This document shows positions 51,593 through 60,646 of a DNA stretch of 64,000 bases, in pieces. The stretch spans positions 186,001-250,000 of the forward strand of contig NZ_JAUSZH010000001.1 in the NCBI RefSeq assembly GCF_030817355.1, in the 5' to 3' direction. The DNA comes from Streptomyces sp. V1I1. GTDB taxonomy: Bacteria; Actinomycetota; Actinomycetes; Streptomycetales; Streptomycetaceae. How positions within the stretch are numbered: the stretch's first letter is position 1; each line of letters starts with the position of its first letter. A program made the translations under genes and the position numbers. The notes under the pieces are model-generated. The model saw only the letters and a program-made list of their open reading frames with translations, was not told the origin of the DNA and ran no database searches.

Positions 51593-52009
51593 GTGACGAC
51601 CGCGCGAGAGATCATGACTGCCGGTACCGAGTGCATCGGTGCCGAGGAAACCGTACTGCTGGCGGCGCAGAAGATGACCGAGCTCGGTGTCGGCGCGCTG
51701 CCGATCTGCGGCACCGACAACAAGCTCAAAGGCATGCTGACGGACCGCGACATTGTGGTGAAGGTTTTGGGCGCGGGTAAGGACCCCGGGCAGACGAAGG
51801 CAGGCGAACTCGCCCAGGGCGAGGCGGTGACCATCGGAGCCGACGACGACGCAGGCGAGATTCTGCGCACCATGGCCAGCCACAAGGTGCGCCGGCTACC
51901 GGTCATCGACGGCCACGACTTGGTCGGCATGGTCGCCCAGGCCGACGTCGCCCGCGCTCTGCCCGACCCCCAAGTCGGCGACCTCCTCGAGGCCCTGTCC
52001 ACCGACTGA
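51593..52009 (+). CDS. CBS-domain pair protein
   Basis: A 138-residue protein with two CBS domains: VTTAREIMTAGTECIGAEET to LTDRDIVVKVLGAGK, and VTIGADDDAGEILRTMASHK to VGMVAQADVARALPD. CBS pairs bind adenine nucleotides. GTG 51593 follows AAAGAGGTAG. The paralogue at 61376 has the same length and ending (LLEALSTD). A truncated inverted copy of its 5' end and leader lies at 47105-47400. Probably part of the stress gene group; partner unknown. Confidence 0.92.
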   Translation: MTTAREIMTAGTECIGAEETVLLAAQKMTELGVGALPICGTDNKLKGMLTDRDIVVKVLGAGKDPGQTKAGELAQGEAVTIGADDDAGEILRTMASHKVRRLPVIDGHDLVGMVAQADVARALPDPQVGDLLEALSTD

Positions 52010-52121
52010 CCGGCACACGCCTGAGGGGTGCAGTGAGGAGAGACGCCACCCCTGCACTGACGCAGCGCAGGGGATCCACCGCAGTGGGCCGTGCCGCAGC
52101 GCTGGTGGGGTGACCCCGCCC

Positions 52122-52472
52122 CTACATGTGCGGCTGGCCGTAGTACCGGGCGAACTGCTCCAGGTAGCTGGGCTCGCCGGTGTACTTGGCCTCGTCGAAT
52201 TCGGGCGCGTCTTTGATCTGATCCTTCGTCCGGTTGACAAAGACCGTTTCCCCGGCCCTGTCGATGCGCTCGATGGTCCCGGCGGGCAGCAGCACGTGCT
52301 TGCCGAAAATCCAGATACCGGTATCGACAACGACGTGGGAGGAACCAACGTCTTCGGAGTGCTTGTCGATCTTGCCGATGCTGCCATCAGTGGCCTCGAC
52401 CTTGTAACCGATGAGGTCGATCCCCTTCTGATATCCCGCGCCCGGTCTATAACCCCAGATGTCTTCGCTCAC
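52122..52472 (-). CDS. PRC-barrel domain protein
   Basis: A 116-residue protein. VSEDIWGYRPGAGYQKGIDL, then GYKVEATDGSIGKIDKHSED and VDTGIWIFGKHVLLPAGTIE is the PRC-barrel fold. The C-terminal FDEAKYTGEPSYLEQFARYY is typical of Streptomyces members. GTG 52472 follows GAGAGGAA. Function unknown, often seen with stress genes. Confidence 0.9.
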   Translation of the reverse strand: MSEDIWGYRPGAGYQKGIDLIGYKVEATDGSIGKIDKHSEDVGSSHVVVDTGIWIFGKHVLLPAGTIERIDRAGETVFVNRTKDQIKDAPEFDEAKYTGEPSYLEQFARYYGQPHM

Positions 52473-52609
52473 AGCAATTCCTCTCCGGTGCGTGACAGAT
52501 ATGAGAATCCGCCGATGTCGGTGAACGTACTTCCGAAGCCCAGGGGCTGCCACTCGGGTGTTCCTCCACCAGAGCGATCCCAGGCAGGGAGTGTTAGGCG
52601 GTTCCAGAG

Positions 52610-52917
52610 TCAGCGGCCCAGGCCGCGGCGCAGCTCGACCTTGTCGATCGAGGACCGTCCCTCGATGTTCTTCTTCTTCGCTTCCTCGTACAGCTGATCT
52701 TTGGTTGCTCCCTGTGAGCCCTGGTGGGAGCCCTCCTCGCCGCGCGGGGAGGCAGACTTGCGGTCCTGGGCCGAGGTCTTGCTCGCGGTCTTGGACCCGC
52801 CGGAACGTGCTCCCTCCTTGTTTACCGTGCGGGCGGCGATCTTTTTTGCACGTGAGGCGGAGGCGCCGCGCTTTTGGCGCCTTCCTTGATGTGTTCGTAC
52901 TGGCGCTCCCGCTTTAG
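52610..52917 (-). pseudogene. Plasmid-stabilisation-like (Rho-N/SAP module) protein, frameshifted
   Basis: KRERQYEHIKEGAK lies in one frame and RGASASRAKKIAARTVNKEG, then TKDQLYEEAKKKNIEGRSSI and DKVELRRGLGR in the next, with a shift near 52880. Streptomyces homologues are about 100 residues. The C-terminal module resembles that of Ku at 1885. It abuts an IS630 remnant, which may have removed its promoter. Confidence 0.65.
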
Positions 52918-52949
52918 GATGGATCCTGCAGGCGTGACGGCTCCTTCGG

Positions 52950-53500
52950 TCACGGCGCCGGACTTCTTTGGTTCTCTTGGGCGGCCCCTGAGGCGAGCTT
53001 TAACCCCCGGCCATGATCTCGCCACGGCAGCGGACGAACGGCTGAAAGGGACCGCAGTACACCGGCGAGCCTTACGCGTCCGGAATAGGTGCTGGTGGCA
53101 AGAAGAGCCGGGAGTCGCGGCTCGGGCGGAGGGCAGGACAGCCGAGGTGTCCGGAGCACCGGTGAGTGCCGCGACCTGCATCCATATGAAGTCCAGCAGC
53201 AGTTCGGAGTGACTTTCCCGGTAGTGGTGCGGAACAGCAGGTGTGGCCGGTCGCCGTCGCACCGCAAGGCGCCGAGTGCGTTGACCCGCCGACCGCAGGT
53301 GCCTTCCTGGTAGATCACCGCGCGGGTTCCTTGGCGCGCCCACGTGTATCCAGAGGGCAGGGTCGGGGAGAAACCTGCTTCGTCGACGTAGTAAAGGTCC
53401 ACCTCGTCGGCTTCGGCCCTCAGCCGTACAGCCGCAGGCCGCCTCAGCAGGCTCGGCAGGGCGAGACGCCTCCCACGAGCCGATATGCCCACCCAGCACG
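52950..53500 (-). pseudogene. IS630-family transposase remnant
   Basis: DLYYVDEAGFSPTLPSGYTW, ARQGTRAVIYQEGTCGRRVN, ALGALRCDGDRPHLLF, and in another frame LLLDFIWMQVAALTGAPDTS. The first catalytic Asp (YVDEAGF) is present; the second Asp region and the glutamate are broken by frameshifts. N-terminal helix-turn-helix absent. Confidence 0.75.
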
Positions 53501-53518
53501 AGACTTACGCAAGACCCC

Positions 53519-54991
53519 TCAGAGGGTCATCACGCGGATGGTCTCCATCGTGGGGTCGGCGGCATCCGGGATCAGCATGCCCGCCTGGACGCCGCTGCGG
53601 AGGTAGTCCACCACGTCCTGGTTGATTACCTCGCCGGGTGCGATCGCGGGTACACCTGGCGGGTAGGGACTGGCCATCTCGGCGGCGACACGGCCCACCG
53701 CATTCTGGGCCGGGACCTGCTCGGCGTCGGCGAAGAAGGCCCGGCGCGTTGGCACAGCTTGTTCGAGTTCGAAAGCTTCCGGTTCCGGCAGTGCCACGTC
53801 CGGGCGGGGTTCCAGGCTGTCGGCCGCGTCGATGAGCCGCCGGAAGGCGTCGACGAAGCGGTACTCAGTTTCGTCGTCGTCTGCATGGGTGATCTGTCCG
53901 TTCACCCGGACCGTGTCCGAAGCGCCGACGTCCACATGGCAGGCTGTGCGCATCCACTCGGCGGCCTGCATGCCGCTGATGCCCAGCGAGCGCACATCGA
54001 CCGTGATCCGCAGCGGATCTAAGTCGGCGGCACCGCCCGCGCCGAGCACCTCCGCGCCGAGCAGCCGCATACCGGGCAGAGCGGCGATCTCGGAGCGGAT
54101 CCTGCGCGCCCGCTGCAATGCGGACTCCAGCAACGCGGTGCCCTGCTCTACCATCTGCCGGCGCCAGCCGTCGAGCGACGCGTACACGAGCGAGGAGGAG
54201 CTTGTGGTGCCGAGCACGTCCTCGCGCTGCTTGAGCACCGTCGCCGACACTCGGTCGCCTTGAAGATGGAAAACAGAACTCTGCTCGATGGCCCCACCCA
54301 TCTTGTGCACGCTTGTGACGACTAGATCGGCGTCGGCATCCATGCCCCACGTCGGCAGCCCGTGGTGGAACGGCAGGTGCGCACCCCATGCCTCGTCGAC
54401 GATGAGCGGGAGATCACGCTCGTGAACCACGTGGGCGACGCCTGTTGTATCGGCGCACGTGCCCCAGTCGGTCGGTGTGATCAGCAGCATGCCCTTGGCA
54501 TCCGGATGGTCCTGCAGAGCACGCCGTACATCCTCCGGCTCGGGAGGGTGGGCCAGATGGCGCTCGCGGTCGAAGTGCGGGTGCACCCAGACAGGTTCGA
54601 CGCCGCTGATGATCAGACCCGCGACCGCCGACTTGTGGGTATTGCGGGAGACCAGCAGTTTCTCTCCGGGGCCGGCCACCGCCAGCATCGCGGTCCTAAC
54701 CGAGAGGGAACTGCCGCAGGTGGAGAAGAATGCGTGCTCCGCGCGTACGGCGTCGGCCATCAACTCCTCGGCCCGGGTCAGCACTTTCTGGGAGAGGCGG
54801 CGATCGTCGAGACCGTTGAGCATCAGCACATCCGCTCGGAACAGGTCTTCACCGAGGATCTGCAGCACCCGGGGATCGACACCGCGGCCCTGCTTATGGC
54901 CAGGCGGTCCGTACACGACGTCGCCCCGGCCGCGGAAATCCTCCAGAGCGTCCAGTACCGGGACCCGGGAGTGGTCCATCCGTGTGTCCTC
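53519..54991 (-). CDS. Orn/Lys/Arg decarboxylase-family PLP enzyme
   Basis: About 490 residues in fold type I. PGHKQGRGVDPRVLQILGED is near residue 30, and AEHAFFSTCGSSLSVRTAML follows. The PLP lysine lies in VVTSVHKMGGAIEQSSVFHL at about residue 229, as in basic amino acid decarboxylases. The C-terminal domain includes SPYPPGVPAIAPGEVINQDV. ATG 54991 (MEDTRMDHS) is chosen; the frame also has an ATG at 55024. Substrate could be lysine, ornithine or arginine; polyamine production is a likely role. Confidence 0.9.
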   Translation of the reverse strand, partial: EDTRMDHSRVPVLDALEDFRGRGDVVYGPPGHKQGRGVDPRVLQILGEDLFRADVLMLNGLDDRRLSQKVLTRAEELMADAVRAEHAFFSTCGSSLSVRTAMLAVAGPGEKLLVSRNTHKSAVAGLIISGVEPVWVHPHFDRERHLAHPPEPEDVRRALQDHPDAKGMLLITPTDWGTCADTTGVAHVVHERDLPLIVDEAWGAHLPFHHGLPTWGMDADADLVVTSVHKMGGAIEQSSVFHLQGDRVSATVLKQREDVLGTTSSSSLVYASLDGWRRQMVEQGTALLESALQRARRIRSEIAALPGMRLLGAEVLGAGGAADLDPLRITVDVRSLGISGMQAAEWMRTACHVDVGASDTVRVNGQITHADDDETEYRFVDAFRRLIDAADSLEPRPDVALPEPEAFELEQAVPTRRAFFADAEQVPAQNAVGRVAAEMASPYPPGVPAIAPGEVINQDVVDYLRSGVQAGMLIPDAADPTMETIRVMTL

Positions 54992-55221
54992 CATTCCCAC
55001 CGACGAAGGCTCGAGCAATGTCACCCTGCCTACCGCCTTCCCGGACTCACCCGCCCTGACACGCCGGGCCCTGGGCCGGTGAGCACCGCAGCAGGCGAAG
55101 ACGCATGAACTCCCAAGGACGACGCTCCGTACACCGCATGTCGCGCTCCCAGTAGCGGCTCAGGTCGCACCGGCCGGATCCGCTGTCGTCGCCACACGGA
55201 GCGCCCGGAGGGCAGGGGGTC

Positions 55222-55419
55222 TGCCCCCCGTCGCCCTGGCCGAGGTCCAACTGCTCATCGATGACACCGAGGCACGCGAGCGGCTCGACGAGCTGGTTGA
55301 CTCAACCTTCACCCTGCACTACGCCACTGACCAGGAAGACTTGGCGTCCCGCTCCGCCCGGGCAGGCGTCGCGCACAGCGCCGTGGTCGACGCCTTCGGC
55401 CGCCTGGTCCCCTTATGAC
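55222..55419 (+). other. Unidentified gene fragment
   Basis: PPVALAEVQLLIDDTEARER, then LDELVDSTFTLHYATDQEDL and RAGVAHSAVVDAFGRLVPL with a stop at 55419. It reads as a C-terminal helical segment without a start. Family not recognised. Confidence 0.35.
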
Positions 55420-55790
55420 CCCATGTAATCTCGACATGTCAAATCTGTCAGCAGCCACAGGACCTCACTCCGTCAAGCTCATGGACGAGGACATCGACGG
55501 CGACTGTTGCGGACTCTGGCCGGACGACCTCAGAGCCGGCAGGTGCGTACCCCGCGGCGCCCCCTCAGGACCACTGACCCGTCGTATCCAGGAAGCTTCG
55601 CAGGTGAGCCCGGTCCAAGCGGTGCCCTCCGCCGAGGGACTCCGCCTGCACCGCGCAGCAGGCCGGTCCGACCCCGGCGCCGCTCCCACTCCCGACGGCA
55701 CAGACAAGGGTTGAAGCGGGTCGTTGTGCTCCCTCGAGCGCCACTGTGTCGCCTCGGCAATGGGCCGAGGTAGGCGGCGCGTGATCTACG
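55420..55790. other. Stretch with no recognised gene
   Basis: A 99-codon plus-strand frame exists (55415-55714) but has no ribosome-binding site and no recognisable motif. Confidence 0.35.
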
Positions 55791-55794
55791 AGTC

Positions 55795-56200
55795 GATGAG
55801 ATAGGCCTTCTCACCGACCATGAGGGGCGCGTCGGCGGGCCCCTTGATGTAGGGGCTACGACAGATCACACGGTGCTCCTGCCGACTGGGTACCGCTGGC
55901 GGATCTTGTGCATCTGTACCGGCCACCGATGGTTGTAGACCCGCTTCTTCTCTCCGGCCTCGTCCTTGCGGGGCACCTGGCTTGTGAGCCGGATGATCCG
56001 GACCTCGGGATCGTGCGCCTCCAAGGGACGGCCCGTAGATGCCTGACCTGCGGGCGGCTTGTGCGCGGATGGCCCGACGGACGTGACGCCCTGGGCGATC
56101 AGCGGCCAGAAGGCGAACATGCGGTTGATACACCCCGAAATCACCATCGTCTGGGCCGACTCCGCTAACGCGGGAAAGCTCGTGACCTGAGCAAAGAAGC
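55795..56200 (-). pseudogene. Conserved actinobacterial hypothetical protein, C-terminal remnant
   Basis: RIIRLTSQVPRKDEAGEKKR, VYNHRWPVQMHKIRQRY, and in the next frame SPYIKGPADAPLMVGEKAYL. Similar plasmid- and phage-linked actinobacterial proteins end YR(H/W)xWxVxGHWRxQ...PYxKGPxxxPLxxxEKV. Frameshift near 55870. Function unknown. Confidence 0.5.
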
Positions 56201-56855
56201 ACATCAATCTGACGATCAAGACCGTCAGCCGCCCCGTGGCACCTCCGGCTTCGTCTTCCTGCCCCGCCGCCGGGTCGTCGAACGCAGTCTGGCCTGGATG
56301 AGTGTGCCCGCCGGCTCGGGAGAAATCCGAGACACTCATCACCTGGGCCTCCATCACCCTCATGACCAGGCGTCTGACACGGCAGAAAGCCGCCGCATCA
56401 ACGCGTCCCTGGCCTCGGGACTGCACCACTGACCGGCCGGGACGAACACGATGCACGGGCACCCCCGCCGGACATGACACGCCTGCGGCGGCGGCCATGC
56501 TCCGGCCTGGCTGCGGTACCCCACCGAGATGGACGCAGCACTGGCGTCGTGGCGAGCTGGGCTGCGACTTTGTTGTGCTGTCCGGAGCCGGCCGCCGCGG
56601 CGAGGGATGCATTGCGCGATCCCCGCCTCACGGCAGAACGGCAGCCCGATTCCGCCGATTCGTCAGTCCGCACGACCAGGAGCGGGAGGCTGCGTCACTC
56701 CTGCGTCATCCTGACCTGCTTCGACCCATAGCCGACCTGCACCGTCCCGGGCTCCTCGAGCGTCTTGATTGAGATATTTTCCAGGGTGCGGAGCAGCCGA
56801 CCACGCTTCGGGCCATGCAACTGACCCTACGTCGCGGCTGCCTGGATGAATCGCG
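56201..56855. other. Stretch without a clear gene
   Basis: A plus-strand segment near 56640-56772 (FRRFVSPHDQEREAASLLRH) has coding flavour but no start. Nothing else is convincing. Confidence 0.35.
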
Positions 56856-56881
56856 GTTTGGGGCACGTCCGTCCGGGATAC
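56856..56881 (+). promoter_or_regulatory. Possible stress promoter of the hemerythrin gene
   Basis: GTTT, 15 bases, GGGATAC. It differs from the sigma-B consensus GGGTAY by one inserted base. It lies about 50 bases upstream of ATG 56928. Confidence 0.3.
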
Positions 56882-56927
56882 AGGGTCATGGCATTCCGTC
56901 CCCGCAGTTCGTTGGAAGGGAAATGCC

Positions 56928-57470
56928 ATGGGCCATGGCGGAGACGTGATCGAAGAACTCACCAGCGATCACAACGAAGTGGAAGAGCTGTTCACCCGTA
57001 TTGAGTCCCTGCCTGCAGGGGACAGCAAGCGCCAGCGGCTCACCGATCAGGCGGTCATCGAACTGGTTCGGCACTCAGTAGCCGAGGAGGAGTACCGCTA
57101 TCCCGCCGTCCGCGAGTACCTGTCCGACGGTGACACCGTCGCCGACAAGGAGATCGAGGATCACTCTGCGGCAGAGCGCACTATGAAGCAGCTCGAAGGC
57201 CTCGACGCTGACGATCCCCTGTTCGATCAGCTCCTACGCGAGCTGATGACGGAGGCCCCGTCGCACGTACGGGACGAAGAGAGCAACCTCTTTCCCCAGC
57301 TGCGTACCACAGCCTCCCAAGAGGCGCTGATGCAGCTGGGCGAGAAGGTTCGCCAGGCCAAGAAGACGGCCCCGACCCGGCCGCACCCGTCGGCTCCAGA
57401 CACTCCCCCCGGCCAACAAACTGCTCGCCCCAGGGGACAGGCCTGGTGGGCCGGATCAGGGACGCCCTGA
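56928..57470 (+). CDS. Hemerythrin-like domain protein with altered C-terminus
   Basis: A 180-residue HHE-domain protein: ELTSDHNEVEELFTRIESLP, ELVRHSVAEEEYRYPAVREY, DHSAAERTMKQLEGLDADDP and SHVRDEESNLFPQLR. It is a paralogue of 31381-31947 and shares KKTAPTRPHPSAPDTPPG. After that the frame shifts: the DNA still encodes GLVGRIRDALTGRGKE in another frame, so the annotated tail (QQTARPRGQAWW...) results from an indel. The di-iron fold is intact. ATG 56928 follows GAAGGGAAATGCC. Confidence 0.88.
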   Translation: MGHGGDVIEELTSDHNEVEELFTRIESLPAGDSKRQRLTDQAVIELVRHSVAEEEYRYPAVREYLSDGDTVADKEIEDHSAAERTMKQLEGLDADDPLFDQLLRELMTEAPSHVRDEESNLFPQLRTTASQEALMQLGEKVRQAKKTAPTRPHPSAPDTPPGQQTARPRGQAWWAGSGTP

Positions 57471-57781
57471 CCGGACGCGGCAAGGAATCCTTAAGTCGGC
57501 AGGGAAGACGACGGTCGGGTAGGCGTCGTGATCCTTGCGCCTGATTCCCGGTGGTGGTCCTGCTCATGGACCGGCTCGGATGCTGAAAGCGCAGACCGCG
57601 CACCGCCCGCCTCTGGAAGGTGTGAGCGGCGGTGCTCACCACTGATCAGCTCACTCCGCAGGCCTCGGGCCTCTGCCGCTCGATAGAGGACCGCCCCCGG
57701 GCGCGCCGCCACCTCAGGGCGCTGCCACCGAGGCGACCCAGGTCTGCCGGGTTTCAGGATGTCCGGAGATCGCGGATCTTC
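57471..57781. other. Stretch with no recognised gene
   Basis: Apart from the frameshifted tail of the hemerythrin gene at its left edge, no coding frame is recognisable. Confidence 0.35.
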
Positions 57782-57807
57782 GTTTCGAACCGACCTGTCT
57801 CAGGTAC
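57782..57807 (+). promoter_or_regulatory. Sigma-B-like promoter candidate
   Basis: GTTT at 57782-57785, 16 bases, AGGTAC at 57802-57807: one mismatch to GNNT-N16-GGGTAC. It lies 42 bases before the F420 oxidoreductase start. Confidence 0.4.
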
Positions 57808-57848
57808 CCGGTCCACAACGGGAACAGGCGCGCGCCCGAGGAGATGCC

Positions 57849-58802
57849 ATGCCGGAGTTCGGATACTTCCTCTCCTGCGAGGAGCACAGCCCAGCAGAAC
57901 TTGTCGAACAGGCCCGGATGGCCGAGCAGGCCGGCTTCACATCGCTCTGGGTCTCGGACCACTATCACCCCTGGAACGACCACCAGGGGCAGAGTCCTTT
58001 CGTGTGGTCTGTGATCGGCGCCTTGTCGCAGGCGGTGTCCCTTCCCGTGGAGACGGCCGTCACCTGCCCCCTCGTGCGCACCCATCCGGCGGTGGTGGCG
58101 CAGGCGGCGGCCACGAGCGCCGTCCAGCTTGGGGGCCGGTTCCGCCTGGGCGTCGGCACAGGTGAGGCACTGAACGAGCACATCCTCGGTAGCGCGTGGC
58201 CCGAGGCCTCCGTACGGCTGGAGATGCTCGAGGAAGCCGTTCAGATCATGCGCCGTCTGTTCACCGGGGCACAGGTCAGCCATCGCGGGAAGCACTACAC
58301 GGTGGAGAACGCCCGTCTGTACACCGTGCCCGACGATCCGGTGCCGATCGACGTCTCGGCCTTTGGTCCACAGGCAGCCGAGGTGGCCGGACGAATCGGT
58401 GACGGCCTCATCACCATGACGCCGGACAGAACCCTGATCGAGCGTTTCCGGCGAAGTGGTGGCAGTAAACCCGTCTACGGCGGGCTGAAGGTGTGCTGGG
58501 GAACCGACAAGGAGGAGGCCGTCCGCACTGCGCACCGCCTGTGGGCCAACGAGCAGTTGCCCGGCGAACTCCCCCAGATTCTGCCCACCCCACGGCACTT
58601 CGAGCAGGCCTCACAACTGGTCACTCGGGATCAGGTGCAGGCCGTCCTGCCGTGCGGCGATGACGTGGATACACACCTTGAGGCCATCACGAAGTACGTA
58701 GAGGCGGAATTCGACACCGTGTATGTCAGCCAGATCGGCAGGGACCAGCGGGGCTTCTTCGAGTTCTACCGCACTGAAGTACTGCCCCGGCTCGGCGCCT
58801 GA
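57849..58802 (+). CDS. LLM-class F420-dependent oxidoreductase
   Basis: A 317-residue TIM-barrel flavin/F420 enzyme of the luciferase-like group, near F420-dependent glucose-6-phosphate dehydrogenases (TIGR03557 type). FGYFLSCEEHSPAELVEQAR, then SLWVSDHYHPWNDHQGQSPF, VETAVTCPLVRTHPAVVAQA and GRFRLGVGTGEALNEHILG are typical. ATG 57849 has GAGGAG 5 bases upstream. It reduces or oxidises an unknown substrate with F420. A heptamer repeat begins 7 bases after the stop. Confidence 0.92.
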   Translation: MPEFGYFLSCEEHSPAELVEQARMAEQAGFTSLWVSDHYHPWNDHQGQSPFVWSVIGALSQAVSLPVETAVTCPLVRTHPAVVAQAAATSAVQLGGRFRLGVGTGEALNEHILGSAWPEASVRLEMLEEAVQIMRRLFTGAQVSHRGKHYTVENARLYTVPDDPVPIDVSAFGPQAAEVAGRIGDGLITMTPDRTLIERFRRSGGSKPVYGGLKVCWGTDKEEAVRTAHRLWANEQLPGELPQILPTPRHFEQASQLVTRDQVQAVLPCGDDVDTHLEAITKYVEAEFDTVYVSQIGRDQRGFFEFYRTEVLPRLGA

Positions 58803-58808
58803 GCCTGG

Positions 58809-58854
58809 GTCGGCAGTCGGCAGTCGGCAGTCGGCAGTCGGCAGTCGGCAGTCG
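58809..58854. repeat. GTCGGCA heptamer tandem repeat
   Basis: Six perfect copies of GTCGGCA (58809-58850) followed by a partial copy. It lies between the F420 gene and a broken membrane-protein gene. A 7-base unit in non-coding DNA can vary by slippage without changing a frame. Confidence 0.9.
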
Positions 58855-58924
58855 GGGCACGAACGCCAGGCCGATGTCGCCTGGTGACCTGTCAGCAGAC
58901 ATCGACAAGCTCAGGAGGACTTCC

Positions 58925-59523
58925 ATGGCTACCGCAGCCGCGCCGCTGATGCGCAGGTGGCGGCACTGGCGCCAGGGGCGCGATCTTTCCGTTCCCCTAC
59001 AAACCACCTCGGTCGAGGACACCATGCGCCGGTTCCTGTTGTACGGCGTCATCGGACCCGGATCGAGCACACGGGCGGTGCCAAAGAGTCAGCCGTGCAC
59101 GCGCTTATGATGACCGAAGCCGGGATTCCCGTCGCGATGAGTCTGCTCGCGAAGATCAACCCGCTGGTTCTCTCCGTCATGGGCGGGGCAGCCCTGGCTC
59201 ACGGAGCGACCGCCTTGTACGACGTAGGCCTGGCGACGCAGGAACGCGAAGTACGGCCAGTGGAGCAGCACATTCACAGCTTTCTCGAGGTCCTCCCTCT
59301 CTCCGCGATGGCTTTCACCGCCTGTCTCCACGCCGACGAAGTGCGGTCCCTGCTGCGCGGCGGCCAGGCTCCGGAGGACTGGCGGTTGCTGCCGAAGGAC
59401 CGGCCCCTTTCGGCGAAGTACCTCGCTGCACTCGGCGCGGTAATCGGAGCCGGCGTGATCCTGCCATATGCGGAGGAGATGACCCGTTGTCTCCGCGCCC
59501 GGCGAGGGGCAGGCCTGCAGTGA
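58925..59523 (+). pseudogene. Conserved membrane protein, deleted and frameshifted
   Basis: ATG 58925 (AGGAGGACTTCC upstream) begins MATAAAPLMRRWRHWRQGRD and LQTTSVEDTMRRFLLYGV. The rest, in another frame, is RTRIEHTGGAKESAVHALMM, PLVLSVMGGAALAHGATALY, EREVRPVEQHIHSFLEVLPL and RPLSAKYLAALGAVIGAG. Streptomyces homologues have about 25 further residues with the first membrane helix between these parts. The downstream gene starts by overlap (GTGA). Confidence 0.6.
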
Positions 59524-60512
59524 CGCCAGAGTCGCGCAGGTTTACGCATACCACGATGCCACCGCTGCGTATCCTGCGCATCGGCGGCTCCGGGCCCGAA
59601 GACGTCGTCGTCGACGCAGCGGGGCGGGTCCTGACCGGAACGGCGGACGGAAGGATCCTGCGGATCACCTTGCCCGGCCCGCGGACAGACGGCAGCGTTG
59701 AAGCGGTCGCACAGACAGGGGGTAGGCCGCTGGGGCTCGAAGCCCCGCCCGATGGACGCATCCTCGTGTGCGACGCGCAGCGGGGCCTGCTGCGGCTGAC
59801 TCCCGCGCCCGACACCGGAGTCGAAGTGCTCGTCGACTCGGTGGACGGAGCGCCTTTGCGGTTCTGCAGCAACGCGGCGGCCGCCGCGGACGGCACCGTC
59901 TATTTCACCACCTCCAGCAGCCGCCACGGGCTGAGCGACTGGCGCGCGGACATCGTCGAACATTCCCCAACAGGCCAGCTCTTGCGCCTCGTACCAAACG
60001 GTGGGACGGAAGTCCTGCTTGAGGGCCTGCAGTTTGCCAACGGTGTCGTGCTCTCCGCCGACGAGTCCTACGTCGCCGTGGCGGAGACCGGCGCCTACCG
60101 CCTGACCCGCCTGTGGCTCACCGGCCCCCATACGGGACGACGTGACGTGCTCATCGATGAACTGCCGGGATTTCCCGACAACCTTTCACGCGGACCTTCG
60201 GGCACGATCTGGATCGCCCTGGCCTCGCCGCGTGAAGCAGCACTCGACTGGCTGCACCGCAGACCGCTGGCCTGGCGGCACCTGGCAGCACGCGCGACAA
60301 CTCGGCTGCGCTTACCACCACGGCGCATTGCACAGGTACTCGGCATCGACCAACAAGGTCACGCGCTATATGACCTACAGCGACGCTCCACGGAATACCG
60401 GATGATCACGAGTGTCTATGAGCACCACCAGACTCTGATACTCGGCAGCCTGCTGGAGGACGCCCTAGCCACGTGCCCCATCCCGCCATGCTTACGGACC
60501 GGTTCACCGTGA
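59520..60512 (+). CDS. SMP-30/strictosidine-synthase-like beta-propeller protein
   Basis: A 330-residue six-bladed propeller. GSGPEDVVVDAAGRVLTGTA, RPLGLEAPPDGRILVCDAQR, LRFCSNAAAAADGTVYFTTS, GLQFANGVVLSADESYVAVA and LPGFPDNLSRGPSGTIWIAL are the blade motifs of strictosidine-synthase-like lactonases. GTG 59520 overlaps the preceding TGA; ATG 59556 is an alternative. No signal peptide. Probably a lactone or ester hydrolase. Confidence 0.88.
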   Translation: MTPESRRFTHTTMPPLRILRIGGSGPEDVVVDAAGRVLTGTADGRILRITLPGPRTDGSVEAVAQTGGRPLGLEAPPDGRILVCDAQRGLLRLTPAPDTGVEVLVDSVDGAPLRFCSNAAAAADGTVYFTTSSSRHGLSDWRADIVEHSPTGQLLRLVPNGGTEVLLEGLQFANGVVLSADESYVAVAETGAYRLTRLWLTGPHTGRRDVLIDELPGFPDNLSRGPSGTIWIALASPREAALDWLHRRPLAWRHLAARATTRLRLPPRRIAQVLGIDQQGHALYDLQRRSTEYRMITSVYEHHQTLILGSLLEDALATCPIPPCLRTGSP

Positions 60513-60646
60513 GTCCCCACACGCGGAGTCATCGTCCGACGCCCGGCACGACACAGACCGCGAGCTTGGCGCATCGCAGCCTCGTACGCGTCCTACGCCA
60601 TGCGCCAACCGCGATAGCACCAAGATTCCTGGTGGGATGACGGTCT
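60513..60646. other. Short intergenic stretch
   Basis: No recognisable feature. Confidence 0.3.

Noticed and set aside
58809..58854. Heptamer array as a replication-origin iteron set
   Set aside because: No initiator gene, AT-rich stretch or DnaA box is nearby, and the unit is a directly abutting short repeat.
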